DNA of 37,629 nucleotides, from NCBI GenBank assembly GCA_030529665.1, contig JAUMWL010000008.1, positions 1 to 37,629 on the forward strand, written 5' to 3'. Source of the stretch: Coriobacteriales bacterium. Lineage in GTDB: Bacteria; Actinomycetota; Coriobacteriia; Coriobacteriales; Atopobiaceae. The notes below the pieces were generated by a model. That model saw only the letters and a program-made list of their open reading frames with translations, did not search any database and was not told the DNA's origin. The translations under genes and the position numbers were made by a program. Shown here one piece after another: positions 24,805 to 33,680 of the stretch. The number at the start of each line of letters is the position of its first letter. Position 1 is the first letter of the stretch.

Positions 24805-26367
24805 TTAGTCGCGCGTGACGCACAGAAGCCGGATTCTCTTATCGTAGCGAGGCTCCGCTACCTCGTCCATGACCACGCTTATGACATCAAGCGCCTCGAG
24901 CACCGTGGAGCCGTTTGCCACCACGTTTTGTCCGGCCTTCCTAACCGTTACCACAAGCGTGTCCGGCGGCCAGTCAAGCTGCGATATGGCTTGTCCCTCC
25001 GCAACCGAACCGGTGCCTATGACGTAGTTGCGTATCACCTTGTGCGACCTTGTTCCCGCATGCGGCTCGCGGGTATGACCTGCGCCAATCATGCGTTCGT
25101 ACAGGTGCTCGTAGTATGGCTCCGTTCCTAGAACCGTTGCTACCACGTAGGCCACGATGGACACCACAGAGGTGGCCAGCAGTGCTTCCAAGCTCCCCGT
25201 TAGCTCAAAGACCAGCACTACGGCGGTGACAGGCGCCTGTATCACCGCCGAGAACAGCCCCGCCATGCCAAGCACTATAAAGCTGTTGACATAGGCGTCT
25301 GGAACGCCCGCAAACGTCGCAAGCCCCATGCCAAAGGCGGCTCCGGCCACAGACCCCATTACCACCAAGGGAAAGAGCGTTCCTCCCGGAGCGCCAGAAC
25401 CAAAGCAGATGGCGGTGAACACGTACTTGCCCAACAGTAGGACTACCAGACCCAGAAACGTCGTCTGTTGCACATGGAGGATGCGCTCTACTATGGCATC
25501 CCCACCGCACAGAATCTCGGGCCACGCAAAGGCAACGACGCCTGCCACCGCAAACGGTATGGAAAGCCTCACATACGGCGCAAAGTCGCTCAGAGGGTCA
25601 AACAGGAGCTCCTGAACGCAAAACATTCCCTTGTTGTGAAGATAGCCCAGCACGCCACAGATGACGCCAATCGTAACGACCGCAAGATACAGCCTATGTG
25701 GCAGCGTCTGGAACTCCACAAAGTGAATGAGCGGTGCCACTCCAAGAATCTGCGAGGATACGAAGTCCGCAAAGATGGATGACGTCATAACCGAGATTAC
25801 GAGTGGTGCGGAGAACTCGCGGTGAATCTCCTCTATGGCAAACAACACGCCCGTAAGCGGTGCGTGAAAAGCGGCGGACATGCCTGCAGCTGCGCCGCAG
25901 GTTACCAGGAGCCTCTCGCGAGAACGTTCGTTTCCACCAACGCGCGAGACGCCCTTTGCCGTCATGGCACCAAGCAACACCGAGGGACCCTCGCGGCCCA
26001 AGGAGAGCCCCGCAAAGGCACACGCCACGCCCTCCACAAACTTGACGGGTAGTACGCGCTGCCAGGGCATGTCCACTCTTCCCGCCACCTCGGCATCCAC
26101 CTGGGGAATGCCGGATGCCTGCGTGTATGGCTCAAAGAGCATGAGCTTTCCCACGACCACAAGAATGATCGCGAGCACGAAGAACCACAGCAAGGCAACC
26201 ACTCCCCTGTCGGCAAGAGAGTCCACGACGAACCTCATCGCGTCCTCGGCATGGGAGAGGCAGAGCCTATACAACGATATGACCACCCCGGTGGCAATGC
26301 CCACCAAGGCACCCTCTAACACCAACAAAAACCTATGCCTGCGCGAGAGATGCAACTCCATGGGCAT
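24805..26367 (-). CDS. CLC-family chloride/proton antiporter with TrkA-C domain
   Basis: Membrane protein of about 430 residues with CLC signatures: the SGIP loop (S85-P88), GREGP with the gating glutamate E126, and GSGAPGGTLFP. An IEE motif has E180 at the place of the internal proton glutamate, which favours an H+/Cl- exchanger over a channel. A C-terminal TrkA-C-like regulatory domain (about 435-515) replaces the CBS pair of many CLC proteins. The length is 520 aa. The start is not well supported by a ribosome site, and the nearby Met at 26361 is an alternative. It is the last gene of the minus-strand block, 53 nt after apt. Confidence 0.9.
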   Translation of the reverse strand: MPMELHLSRRHRFLLVLEGALVGIATGVVISLYRLCLSHAEDAMRFVVDSLADRGVVALLWFFVLAIILVVVGKLMLFEPYTQASGIPQVDAEVAGRVDMPWQRVLPVKFVEGVACAFAGLSLGREGPSVLLGAMTAKGVSRVGGNERSRERLLVTCGAAAGMSAAFHAPLTGVLFAIEEIHREFSAPLVISVMTSSIFADFVSSQILGVAPLIHFVEFQTLPHRLYLAVVTIGVICGVLGYLHNKGMFCVQELLFDPLSDFAPYVRLSIPFAVAGVVAFAWPEILCGGDAIVERILHVQQTTFLGLVVLLLGKYVFTAICFGSGAPGGTLFPLVVMGSVAGAAFGMGLATFAGVPDAYVNSFIVLGMAGLFSAVIQAPVTAVVLVFELTGSLEALLATSVVSIVAYVVATVLGTEPYYEHLYERMIGAGHTREPHAGTRSHKVIRNYVIGTGSVAEGQAISQLDWPPDTLVVTVRKAGQNVVANGSTVLEALDVISVVMDEVAEPRYDKRIRLLCVTRD

Positions 26368-26420
26368 CTCATCGCGCAGGCTCTTGGCATCACGTGCTGT
26401 TGACGTCTTTCTCGCCGCCC

Positions 26421-26951
26421 CTAGTTAATCTGAATGAGCGTGTAGACCTCTTGGTCGAACTCCTTGCCAATGGTTTCGCGGGGATTGAGGAAGCCAAGCT
26501 CAAGCAGGAACCCAAAGCCAACCAGCGTGGCACCGGCGCGCTCGACGATCCTTGCCTGTGCCACGGCCGTGCCTGCGGTGGCAACGAGGTCATCCACAAT
26601 GAGCACACGGTCGTCGGGAGTAAAGGCGTCCCGGTGGATCTGCAACTCGTCGGAACCATACTCCAAGGCGTAGGACTCGGTGTACACGCTGCGCGGAAGC
26701 TTGCCTGGCTTGCGGGCGGGAACAAAGCCGGCGCCGAGCTTGTAGGCCACAGGCGCGCCAATGAGGAACCCACGAGCCTCGGCACCAACGACCTTGGTGA
26801 TGTGCTCCTTCATAAAGTGGTTTGCGATGTCGTCAATCACCGACGTGAATCCCTGCTCATCATTAAGCAGAGGGGTAATGTCCTTAAAGATGACCCCAGG
26901 CTCCGGATAGTCTGGAATGTCTACGATGTAGTCCTCGTAATTAATTGCCAT
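26421..26951 (-). CDS. apt: Adenine phosphoribosyltransferase
   Basis: Purine salvage: converts adenine and PRPP to AMP. Type-I phosphoribosyltransferase fold with the PRPP loop VDDLVATAGT (residues 119-128). Also present are the N-terminal DIPDYPEPGVIFKDITPLL block and the ARGFLIGAPVAYKLGAGF segment characteristic of Apt. The length of 176 aa is normal. GAGGAAGGG precedes the start. It lies between merR and the CLC gene on the same strand. Confidence 0.97.
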   Translation of the reverse strand: MAINYEDYIVDIPDYPEPGVIFKDITPLLNDEQGFTSVIDDIANHFMKEHITKVVGAEARGFLIGAPVAYKLGAGFVPARKPGKLPRSVYTESYALEYGSDELQIHRDAFTPDDRVLIVDDLVATAGTAVAQARIVERAGATLVGFGFLLELGFLNPRETIGKEFDQEVYTLIQIN

Positions 26952-26987
26952 GTCAGTCCCTTCCTCTTTGTTGCATATAGACGCGCA

Positions 26988-27743
26988 TTACGCGTTATGG
27001 CCCTTGAGGCTGCGTCTGATGAGCTTGTCGCGCAACGAGTTGGTTAGCAAGATCATGTGCGTGAGCGCCTGCTCGTAGCGATCGCGCTGCTCCTCGGTTT
27101 GGGTGGCGTTGCCAGAGGCGTTGGTGCCAAACACCGTGAGAGCCTGCTCAAACATGCCGCTCTCACGATTCGCTGCCTGCACATATTGCCTGAGGTTCTT
27201 TGGTCCAATGCCAAATCGGCGCAGCTCCTCACAGGTACGTATAATGTGGAAGTCATGACCATCCACCATGTCGCGACCGCGCGGGGACGTGCGCATGCGA
27301 ATGACGCCGGCCTCGGAGAGCTCGCGAACAAAGCTTACGGAGACGCCCAAGAGCTCGGGCATATGGCTGATGGGGTGGAACTTGTCAGCCTCCTCCGAGT
27401 CCTGCTCCATGTCGTCCGGCACTGCGGGCATGCCATAGGAATCCGGCGGCGTCGTGAGCGCGCGACCCTCTTGCGAGGATTCGCGCAGCAGCATGGCCTC
27501 TCCCTTTGCCAGCTCGTCCTTAATGACCTGGAGCGGAAGGAAGCGGTTCTTCTGCAGGTAGAGGATGGTCTCCAGACGGCGCACGTCGTGCTGCGAATAG
27601 AGCCTGTATCCGCCAGGTGTGCGCGAGGGGGTAAGGAGCCCCTCGTCCTCCAGATACCTGACCTTGGATACCGACAGGTCTGGATACTGCCCCTGGAGCC
27701 TCTTTACAACCTTTCCTATGGTAAGGTATCCCGCATCGGGCAT
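26988..27743 (-). CDS. MerR-family regulator next to an FHA gene (Rv1828-like)
   Basis: MerR-type DNA-binding domain at residues 5-75: YLTIGKVVKRL, then KVRYLEDEGLLTPSRTPGGYRLY. A second winged-helix-like region with ISHMPELLGVSVSFVREL at about residues 127-144 and a helical end follow. There are no metal-binding cysteines in the usual MerR positions. Actinobacteria carry a two-domain MerR regulator (Rv1828 type) next to garA, and the arrangement is the same here: 5 nt after the FHA gene. The effector is unknown. Confidence 0.85.
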   Translation of the reverse strand: MPDAGYLTIGKVVKRLQGQYPDLSVSKVRYLEDEGLLTPSRTPGGYRLYSQHDVRRLETILYLQKNRFLPLQVIKDELAKGEAMLLRESSQEGRALTTPPDSYGMPAVPDDMEQDSEEADKFHPISHMPELLGVSVSFVRELSEAGVIRMRTSPRGRDMVDGHDFHIIRTCEELRRFGIGPKNLRQYVQAANRESGMFEQALTVFGTNASGNATQTEEQRDRYEQALTHMILLTNSLRDKLIRRSLKGHNA

Positions 27744-27748
27744 TTGCT

Positions 27749-28171
27749 CTACCCCGTTTCCACGCGCTTTGATCTTCTGTTGGTATGGAATACCATGCGG
27801 AACGTGCCAATTTGGATGGTGGAGCCATCCTTTAGCACGGCTTTGTTCACTATGGCTCCGTCAACCCACGTGCCGTTGAGCGATCGCAAGTCCTCTATCA
27901 CCGCATAACCCGTGGCTATGCCCGAGAGGTCTATGCGGGCATGGTGGCGAGAGACGGTCATGTCGTTGAGGAACACGCTGTTCTTGGGATCTCTGCCAAG
28001 CGTGATGCTGGAGTCTTCCAGCTCGAAGGTCTCTCCCGACATGGGACCCTTAACGATGGTTACCGTTGGCCTGGCTATGACTGACCCGCCCATGAGGTCG
28101 GGTATGGTGGAGTCGGATGACGGCATGCGAAAAATCTCGGTAGCATCCATGGATGATTTGGCAGGCTGCAT
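27749..28171 (-). CDS. FHA-domain protein, GarA/OdhI-like
   Basis: Phosphothreonine-binding FHA domain (about residues 48-135) with GR at 59-60, SRHH at 74-77 and SLNG at 97-100, all key pThr-contact positions. The N-terminal tail carries MDATEIF with Thr at 11. GarA and OdhI carry a phosphorylatable Thr in a similar short N-terminal ETTSVF motif, which when phosphorylated folds back on the FHA domain and switches control of TCA-cycle/glutamate enzymes. The length of 140 aa is close to GarA. It overlaps no neighbour but is 5 nt from the MerR gene. The kinase and target enzymes are not in this window. Confidence 0.85.
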   Translation of the reverse strand: MQPAKSSMDATEIFRMPSSDSTIPDLMGGSVIARPTVTIVKGPMSGETFELEDSSITLGRDPKNSVFLNDMTVSRHHARIDLSGIATGYAVIEDLRSLNGTWVDGAIVNKAVLKDGSTIQIGTFRMVFHTNRRSKRVETG

Positions 28172-28219
28172 GTACTCTCCCCTCTTAACACATATCTAAT
28201 CATAATACTTTATCGCCCG

Positions 28220-28600
28220 TTATCGACATGCAACGCAGTCCATTTCTACGAGCGCGCCCATTGGAAGGGCAGAAACCGCCACGACGGCCCTTGCGGGAGC
28301 CGGAGTGGTGAAGCGTCTGGAATAGACCTCGTTCATCTTGGGCATGTCGTCTATGCTCGCCAGGTACACGGTGGTTTGCGCCACGTCCGCGAGCGTGCAG
28401 TCGACCTCGCCCAAGATGAGCTCTATTATGTCGATGATCCTCTCGGTCTGCGCCGCGGCATCGCCCTTGAGAAGCTTTGTGGAATCGTCTGGGTCGTACG
28501 CAATTTGTCCCGAGGCAAACACGAGCCTTCCCGCCGTGGTGCCCTGCGAGTAGGGACCGTGTGCCTCTGGAATACCCAATCCGTTTATGGCGTACTTCAT
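28220..28600 (-). CDS. ridA: RidA-family deaminase
   Basis: YjgF/YER057c/UK114 family; RidA hydrolyses reactive enamine/imine intermediates formed by PLP enzymes. The substrate-binding Arg (R104, in APARAVVAVSALP) and E119 are present, as is the N-terminal GPYSQG signature. The length of 126 aa is standard. AAGGAG precedes the start. It follows the GcvT-like gene by 18 nt. Subfamily assignment to true RidA is likely but not certain. Confidence 0.93.
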   Translation of the reverse strand: MKYAINGLGIPEAHGPYSQGTTAGRLVFASGQIAYDPDDSTKLLKGDAAAQTERIIDIIELILGEVDCTLADVAQTTVYLASIDDMPKMNEVYSRRFTTPAPARAVVAVSALPMGALVEMDCVACR

Positions 28601-28618
28601 GTTTGCTCCTTGTGGTCG

Positions 28619-29461
28619 TCAGCCAAAAAGCGCGCGTGCGCCAACGTAGTCCTGGTCCTTGCGCAACAGGTCGTGCCCCATAAGTGCTTTAGAGCTTAGG
28701 CGGACGGCGTCTGTTGACGTAAGGTAATCCATCCATGGGAACTCTGAGGCGAGCAGCTTGTTGATGGTAGCGTTTCCCACGGGAATGACCTCGGTAAACG
28801 AGAGGAAGCTCCTCCAAAGCGCGACGGCGGTGTGCGGAGGCGCCATGATGAGGTAGCACGGCTGCGATGCCGTGGGAAGACGCAGGACGATTGCGGGAAT
28901 GCGGTCAAGCCTGCATGAGGCCACGCAACCCTTTCCAGGAAGCGGCTGATCGCCAACGTAGTCTAATAGCACGACCGTGGCGTCCTTGCCGCCAAGCAGC
29001 AGAAGCACGTGCGACGCACTCACGTCCTGCACGTCCGCATGCGCGTAAGGCTCGTATCCGTCTTGGGATATGGACGATAAGAACGCCAACCAAGCGTGCA
29101 GCACCTCCGCGCGCGGGGAAGTGTCCAGCATGACGTATTCGTTTTGGCCCGTACGCGCAAGCAGTGGGATGGAGGCAATGCCGCCATCGCCAGTGAGCGC
29201 AGGCTCATACCTGCACTCCCCCACCTCGAGCTTCCTTCCCGCAAACGCGGCTTGCGCCAGGGCAGGTGAGTCCTGCCCGCTCAACAGCGTCAGACGAGCG
29301 TACGTAAGGTCACAAAGATACGTCGCGTTCATGAGGCTTGGCGCATCCAAGGACTCGGACTCGTAGCGAAGGACCCTCGTACCGTCCTCAAACGATGCGC
29401 CGAGCAAGAGGTGCTCGGCATAGAGCGGACCGAGCCGCTTGATGGTGTTGTCCTCAGCCAT
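28619..29461 (-). CDS. GcvT/YgfZ-like folate-binding fold protein
   Basis: A 280-aa protein with a weak but consistent resemblance to aminomethyltransferase/YgfZ proteins. An N-terminal block reads MNATYLCDLTYARLTLLSG, comparable to the LxDLSxxGxxxVxG segment of GcvT. It is followed by a G-G-IAS turn and later a CRLDRIPAIVLRLP strand leading into a WRSFLSF region. The YgfZ signature KGCYxGQE is absent, although a GKGCVAS string occurs at about residues 178-184. No glycine-cleavage partners (gcvP, gcvH) are nearby. It is cotranscribed with pgsA-like and ridA genes. Function unknown; it could be a folate-dependent Fe-S assembly helper or a repurposed fold. Confidence 0.5.
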   Translation of the reverse strand: MAEDNTIKRLGPLYAEHLLLGASFEDGTRVLRYESESLDAPSLMNATYLCDLTYARLTLLSGQDSPALAQAAFAGRKLEVGECRYEPALTGDGGIASIPLLARTGQNEYVMLDTSPRAEVLHAWLAFLSSISQDGYEPYAHADVQDVSASHVLLLLGGKDATVVLLDYVGDQPLPGKGCVASCRLDRIPAIVLRLPTASQPCYLIMAPPHTAVALWRSFLSFTEVIPVGNATINKLLASEFPWMDYLTSTDAVRLSSKALMGHDLLRKDQDYVGARALFG

Positions 29462-29482
29462 AGGATGCTCCCCTTACACCCG

Positions 29483-30223
29483 CTAGTCCTCGGAGGACGC
29501 CTTCTCTGCCAAGATGCGGTCCCTCTCTGCAAGTCCACGGCGCTGGTATATTACCACGGCAATGCTGGAGCAGATTATGCCCGCATAGACCAAGAAGATG
29601 CCTGCCGCCACGGGCTCGTGGTTGAATCCGGGAAGCCAGCTTACATCCGTTATGCCCAAGCCCGGAACCACCGGAATTGCGAGCAGCATAAACGAGAAGC
29701 CAAACATCAAGAACGCCGTGGCTATCTTTCCAATGTATATGATGTCGAGCGGCCGCTTTGTGTAGCGCCTCAGACGCATGGCCGCACCGGTGAGATACAG
29801 GTCGCGAACGATGACGAAGACGGCGATCCAAACGGGCAGCTCGCGTACGGCAACCAGTCCCAAGACGCCCGTAACAAGCAGAACGCGATCCATTATGGGA
29901 TCCATTACCTTGCCGAGCCAACTCACCGTCTGGGTTCTGCGTGCGATCTGTCCGTCCAAAAAGTCCGTGATGGCGGCAATCGCATAGCACCAAAGAGCGG
30001 TCCCCCTGCTTGAGGGGTCGTTTTGCGCAAACACGAAGAGAAACACAAAGGTTAGGATAAACCTGCAAAAGGTGATGATGTTGGCGACGGTAAAGATAGC
30101 GTTAGAGGGGTTCTCGGGAGTTCCCAGAGGCGCAGTCACAGCGCCACTCTGTTGCTGCTCGGAAGCCTCGTGCGAAACAAAACCCTTTATGGTTGACTTT
30201 GCGCGCTCAACTCGCTCGCTCAA
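29483..30223 (-). CDS. Second CDP-alcohol phosphotransferase (PgsA-like)
   Basis: Complete family signature DFLDGQIAR-x8-G-x3-D-x3-D (GKVMDPIMD), with about five membrane helices. It is probably a phosphatidylglycerophosphate or related CDP-alcohol phosphatidyltransferase, paralogous to 11187-11789. The start is uncertain: TTG at 30223 has AAAGGGGTGG upstream and gives 246 aa. The frame runs back to TTG at 30268, but a TATAAT-like -10 (about 30258-30263) lies between, making the longer start less likely. A C-terminal tail extends beyond the usual end (YQRRGLAERDRILAEKAS). Two paralogues suggest separate lipid products. Confidence 0.85.
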   Translation of the reverse strand: MSERVERAKSTIKGFVSHEASEQQQSGAVTAPLGTPENPSNAIFTVANIITFCRFILTFVFLFVFAQNDPSSRGTALWCYAIAAITDFLDGQIARRTQTVSWLGKVMDPIMDRVLLVTGVLGLVAVRELPVWIAVFVIVRDLYLTGAAMRLRRYTKRPLDIIYIGKIATAFLMFGFSFMLLAIPVVPGLGITDVSWLPGFNHEPVAAGIFLVYAGIICSSIAVVIYQRRGLAERDRILAEKASSED

Positions 30224-30298
30224 TTCTTCCACCCCTTTCGTAGACGCTGAAAACTCAATTATAGGCAATTAAGCTTGGGATATACACCAGAATGCGCA

Positions 30299-33200
30299 CT
30301 ATTCGAAATCCTGGGACTCGTCATCCATAGCGTCAATGAGGCTGGCAAGCACAGGCGCGGACTCGTTGCTGTAGGCACAGGACGTATTGCCCGCCCTGTC
30401 GGTTATAGCTATGATGCCAACCTCCCTGCCGGCTGCCGTAGGCCGGAAGACTTCTTCGCCGTCCTGCCCCTCGACCTTCTCGAGGAGCCCCACCTTAACC
30501 AACGCCTGCACAACGAGACTTGCGGGGGGCATGCGCCCTATGTCGCCGCGCTCCCTGAGCGTTGCTATAAAGGTGGGCAGGGGCACGGGCAGGGCCCTGA
30601 GGTCAGGTTCAGGCTTAACCTCACCCACAGGTTCAGCCATAGGCTTCTTTGTGCGCTTGCGAGGCGACGAGAAGAGCCTGCCCACGCGCAACGCCCGTCG
30701 CATGGTGCGTATGGCCACCTCCTCCGCGCTCCTAAGCCAAGCTCCGCCACAGAACAGCACCACGGAGTCCCTTGCCGCGCAGGCGGTAACGCACAGTACC
30801 GTACGGGCACTTATGGTGCCCTCGTTTCTGAGGGCCGTTGGCCCGCATGTTGCACTGAGCACCACGATGGGCCACGTCTCTTGCTTGAGGTCCTTGAGCG
30901 CCACCACATCCCATATCACGTCTGAGTGCTGCCAGCCTGCGGCGAGCGTCTGCCTTATGAGGCGCGCCTGCGCCTCATAAGGGGCAACGATGGCAAGGGG
31001 ATGCGTGATATGGGGATACTCGTCGCGAATCTCGTCCAAGTGGTTGCCAAGCCACCGTTTGATGGCGGACGCCTCGGCAACGTTGTGTCTGTTTTGGCCC
31101 ACCTGCGCCCAAGAGGAATCGGGAACGAGCACGTATGAGAGCGGCGGAAGTATACCTCCTGCGACCTCGTGCCCCTCTGCGCTTGGCGACAATCGTACAC
31201 GCTCGCTCGGCATTAGGTCGTTTCTAAAGGCCAAGATCTCTTGGTTTGCGCCGTCCACGTCTGCGAGGCCCTGGCATGCTGGCCGTATTAGGTCTTGGGA
31301 ATAATCAAACAGGCTCACGCCGCTCGAGACGGCAAGCCTCGACCTCTGCAGCTCATGCCACATGTCGTAGCCATGCGCCTCTGTGGTTTGAAGCTCGTCG
31401 GAAGCCTTTCCCCACAACGGAGAGGTTCCCAAAGACGAGACCGAGCCCATGAGCACCAATTGGTTAGTCATGGCTGCCAAGGCCATGCCCCGCGGCACTT
31501 CGATCTTGTCGGCAGACACGACTACGACAAGGTCTGCGCCAAGGTATGCGTGCAGCGTGGCGACCGACGTGTCCGCGGGTACGAACCCAATGGGGCACAG
31601 ATTGCCCCAGAACGACAGCGACTCCTTGTCTGCCGACTGTGTGCAGAGCTCGAGCCAGCGCGCCTCATATACGTGTATGGCCAGCCAGAACTCCGCGGGA
31701 CGAACGGTTTGGTCCAAAAGGGTGTCGAGCGCCTCCAGGGTGACGTCGGTTCCCTTGCCCTCAAGTAGGTTGATGAGGGCATCGCCTTGCTCTTGGTCCA
31801 GACCGCAGTCCAGTATAAGACGGCCTACGAGCTCGGAGCACCTTCTGCTTGCGATCGTTGCTGGCTGCATGCGTCGGGTAAGGTTGGCAGATGCGCCGCG
31901 CAGCCTGTCCAGATCGGCCTCTATGCGATCGACCCTTGCGCGATACGCCGCGCACACATCCTCAAAGAGCGCACATCCCAGGGCAAGCTCTTCTCCCTCG
32001 ATCGCATGCTCCGCAATAAGGGCGGCCTGCGTCCTCTGTGGCCTTCCAAAGAGCCTGCGCCTTGTGGGATTGCTCCTTTGCAGCTCCTCCCATATGTGCA
32101 GGCGCTCCTTGCAGCTCGCATGCTCTTTTCGCAGCTCCTTTATGCCGTCGATTACGCCTTCGCGCTGCTTGTGTAGCTCCCATGCCTTGCATACCTCCGC
32201 AAACGAGTCGATGAGCTCGCAGCGGTCTTGGTCCACATGACGCAGCAGCTCCGATAGGCTTGCGGCCGCACCCTCGATTGTGTGGATGCGGTTTCCCACA
32301 AAGCTCGATACGCAGTCAAGGTAGTAGGTGGATGCCCTGGGCGTGTACCACGGGTCGGCATATTTCGTGGCAGTGCCCTCCTCCATCCGCTCCGAGGACT
32401 TGGTAAGGCAAGCGGCCATGTTGTTTCCACGGACGATGTTTGACCCCTGCGCGTGATACATGAGCAAGGCACCCAGAGGACCAAGTATCCTTCGCACTTC
32501 TGGGGTCTTGGCCACATGCCTTCCCCGGATGTCGTCTATGCGTGGAAGCCATCGGGACGTGAGCGCCACAAGCCCAGCCGATGGCCTAGAAGAGATGATG
32601 CTTGCCATGGACTCCAGGTCCTCTTGGGGGGCGACGCACACGAGGGCGGGCATGTTGTCGCCTCTGAGGGCATGCATGGTAACCGCATTGGCAAGTGTGG
32701 CGATGCTTACGCGATGGGCATGGGTCCCCTTTGGCGTACGCAGGACGGTTACGTCTGGAGCTTTTTGCATGGCGACGGTCGCAATTGCCCTTTGGTCGTC
32801 TTGCGTAAGGGGCGGCATGTGGTCGGGGATTCCGCACACGAGCTTATGCGTTATGAGGGCATCTTCTGTGAGGTCGCGCGTGCCATCGTCTGCGGCGTCT
32901 TGGACTGTGGCGTCGGATGCCATAAGCCTGGCGAGGGCACCCGGCATGGAGAAGCGGACAGCTTCGTCTTTGTCGTTGCTCGAATCGTCTTGTGGCTGGT
33001 TGCCTTGGCATGCCGCTAGGACACCTGAGGCGGCCCTAACGTCGTCGGCGTAGGGCCACAGGCACATAAGGCACCTATTGGTGTCGAAGCGCAGCCCCTG
33101 CTCCTTAAGCTCCTCGTCGTGCAGTTCGTTTACGGAGTCGAACAAGTCGATGGCCCTATCCACCGCAACGCTCCACGACCCGTCGTCGGGCAGCGTTGAC

Positions 33201-33625
33201 ATCGCCACCTGATGCGCGCGATATATGTCGATGCCACACACCACAACATCCTCGTTGTGGTACTCGTCGTTGCTCACCCTGCAAAGGGGAATCCAAGACC
33301 CTGCCTGTGGGTTTGCATGGAGCCTGCCCCTCTTGTCCAGATGGCCGGCCAGCATGAGCAAAGGCGCGCAGTGGCCACCGCTGAGTGCGCTTAGCGTCCT
33401 CAACGAGATTGCAACCGAAACGGTCTGTATGTCTGCTGCACCGGCAGAATTACGCAGGGCGGTACTAAAGACGCTCTTTGTAATTCCCTCGGGGATGCGC
33501 CCCAGACTGACGTCCTTGGACGATATTGACCAATAGGTGGAGGCATCGGCAAAGGACGCGTCGTTACCGCCCCCATAAGAGCTTGTTTCCGCAAGGTAGC
33601 GTATGGTTGACTCCGGGCAAAGCAT
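30299..33625 (-). CDS. Degenerate SF1 (UPF1/DNA2-like) helicase protein, probably ATPase-dead
   Basis: A 1108-aa protein whose order of blocks follows AAA_11/AAA_12 helicases. PPLTQDDQRAI precedes a motif-I position reading RTPKGTHAHRVS (296-307) where a GPPGTGKT P-loop is expected. A helical/coiled-coil insert spans about 430-590. The Walker B position DLVVVVSADKIEVPRG (698-713) lacks DEAS, followed by VLMGS where GDxxQ is expected. NQEILAFRNDL lacks the preceding HYR. Then come NVAEASAI, LAIVAPYEAQARLIRQTL (motif IV, well kept), LKDLKQETWPIVVLSA (motif V without QG), and VTACAARDSVVLFCG (motif VI without its Arg). The C-terminus (about 990-1085) resembles a winged helix. The frame is intact throughout, arguing against a pseudogene. 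The start has GGGAGGGA upstream. Confidence 0.65.
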   Translation of the reverse strand: MLCPESTIRYLAETSSYGGGNDASFADASTYWSISSKDVSLGRIPEGITKSVFSTALRNSAGAADIQTVSVAISLRTLSALSGGHCAPLLMLAGHLDKRGRLHANPQAGSWIPLCRVSNDEYHNEDVVVCGIDIYRAHQVAMSTLPDDGSWSVAVDRAIDLFDSVNELHDEELKEQGLRFDTNRCLMCLWPYADDVRAASGVLAACQGNQPQDDSSNDKDEAVRFSMPGALARLMASDATVQDAADDGTRDLTEDALITHKLVCGIPDHMPPLTQDDQRAIATVAMQKAPDVTVLRTPKGTHAHRVSIATLANAVTMHALRGDNMPALVCVAPQEDLESMASIISSRPSAGLVALTSRWLPRIDDIRGRHVAKTPEVRRILGPLGALLMYHAQGSNIVRGNNMAACLTKSSERMEEGTATKYADPWYTPRASTYYLDCVSSFVGNRIHTIEGAAASLSELLRHVDQDRCELIDSFAEVCKAWELHKQREGVIDGIKELRKEHASCKERLHIWEELQRSNPTRRRLFGRPQRTQAALIAEHAIEGEELALGCALFEDVCAAYRARVDRIEADLDRLRGASANLTRRMQPATIASRRCSELVGRLILDCGLDQEQGDALINLLEGKGTDVTLEALDTLLDQTVRPAEFWLAIHVYEARWLELCTQSADKESLSFWGNLCPIGFVPADTSVATLHAYLGADLVVVVSADKIEVPRGMALAAMTNQLVLMGSVSSLGTSPLWGKASDELQTTEAHGYDMWHELQRSRLAVSSGVSLFDYSQDLIRPACQGLADVDGANQEILAFRNDLMPSERVRLSPSAEGHEVAGGILPPLSYVLVPDSSWAQVGQNRHNVAEASAIKRWLGNHLDEIRDEYPHITHPLAIVAPYEAQARLIRQTLAAGWQHSDVIWDVVALKDLKQETWPIVVLSATCGPTALRNEGTISARTVLCVTACAARDSVVLFCGGAWLRSAEEVAIRTMRRALRVGRLFSSPRKRTKKPMAEPVGEVKPEPDLRALPVPLPTFIATLRERGDIGRMPPASLVVQALVKVGLLEKVEGQDGEEVFRPTAAGREVGIIAITDRAGNTSCAYSNESAPVLASLIDAMDDESQDFE

Positions 33626-33671
33626 TGGTCCCTCCCTCGTCTAGTGCGTATGCGCGACGATTTGGACCGAC

Positions 33672-33680
33672 ATTGTACCA
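33672..33680 (-). promoter_or_regulatory. Extended -10 promoter for the helicase-led block
   Basis: TGGTACAAT on the minus strand is a TGn extended -10, lying directly after the T-run of the terminator at 33680-33714 and about 47 nt before the helicase start. No good -35 is seen, as is common with extended -10 promoters. Confidence 0.5.

Noticed and set aside
30299-33625. Active restriction or anti-phage helicase
   Set aside because: The ATPase motifs needed for activity are absent, and no nuclease or methylase partner is cotranscribed.
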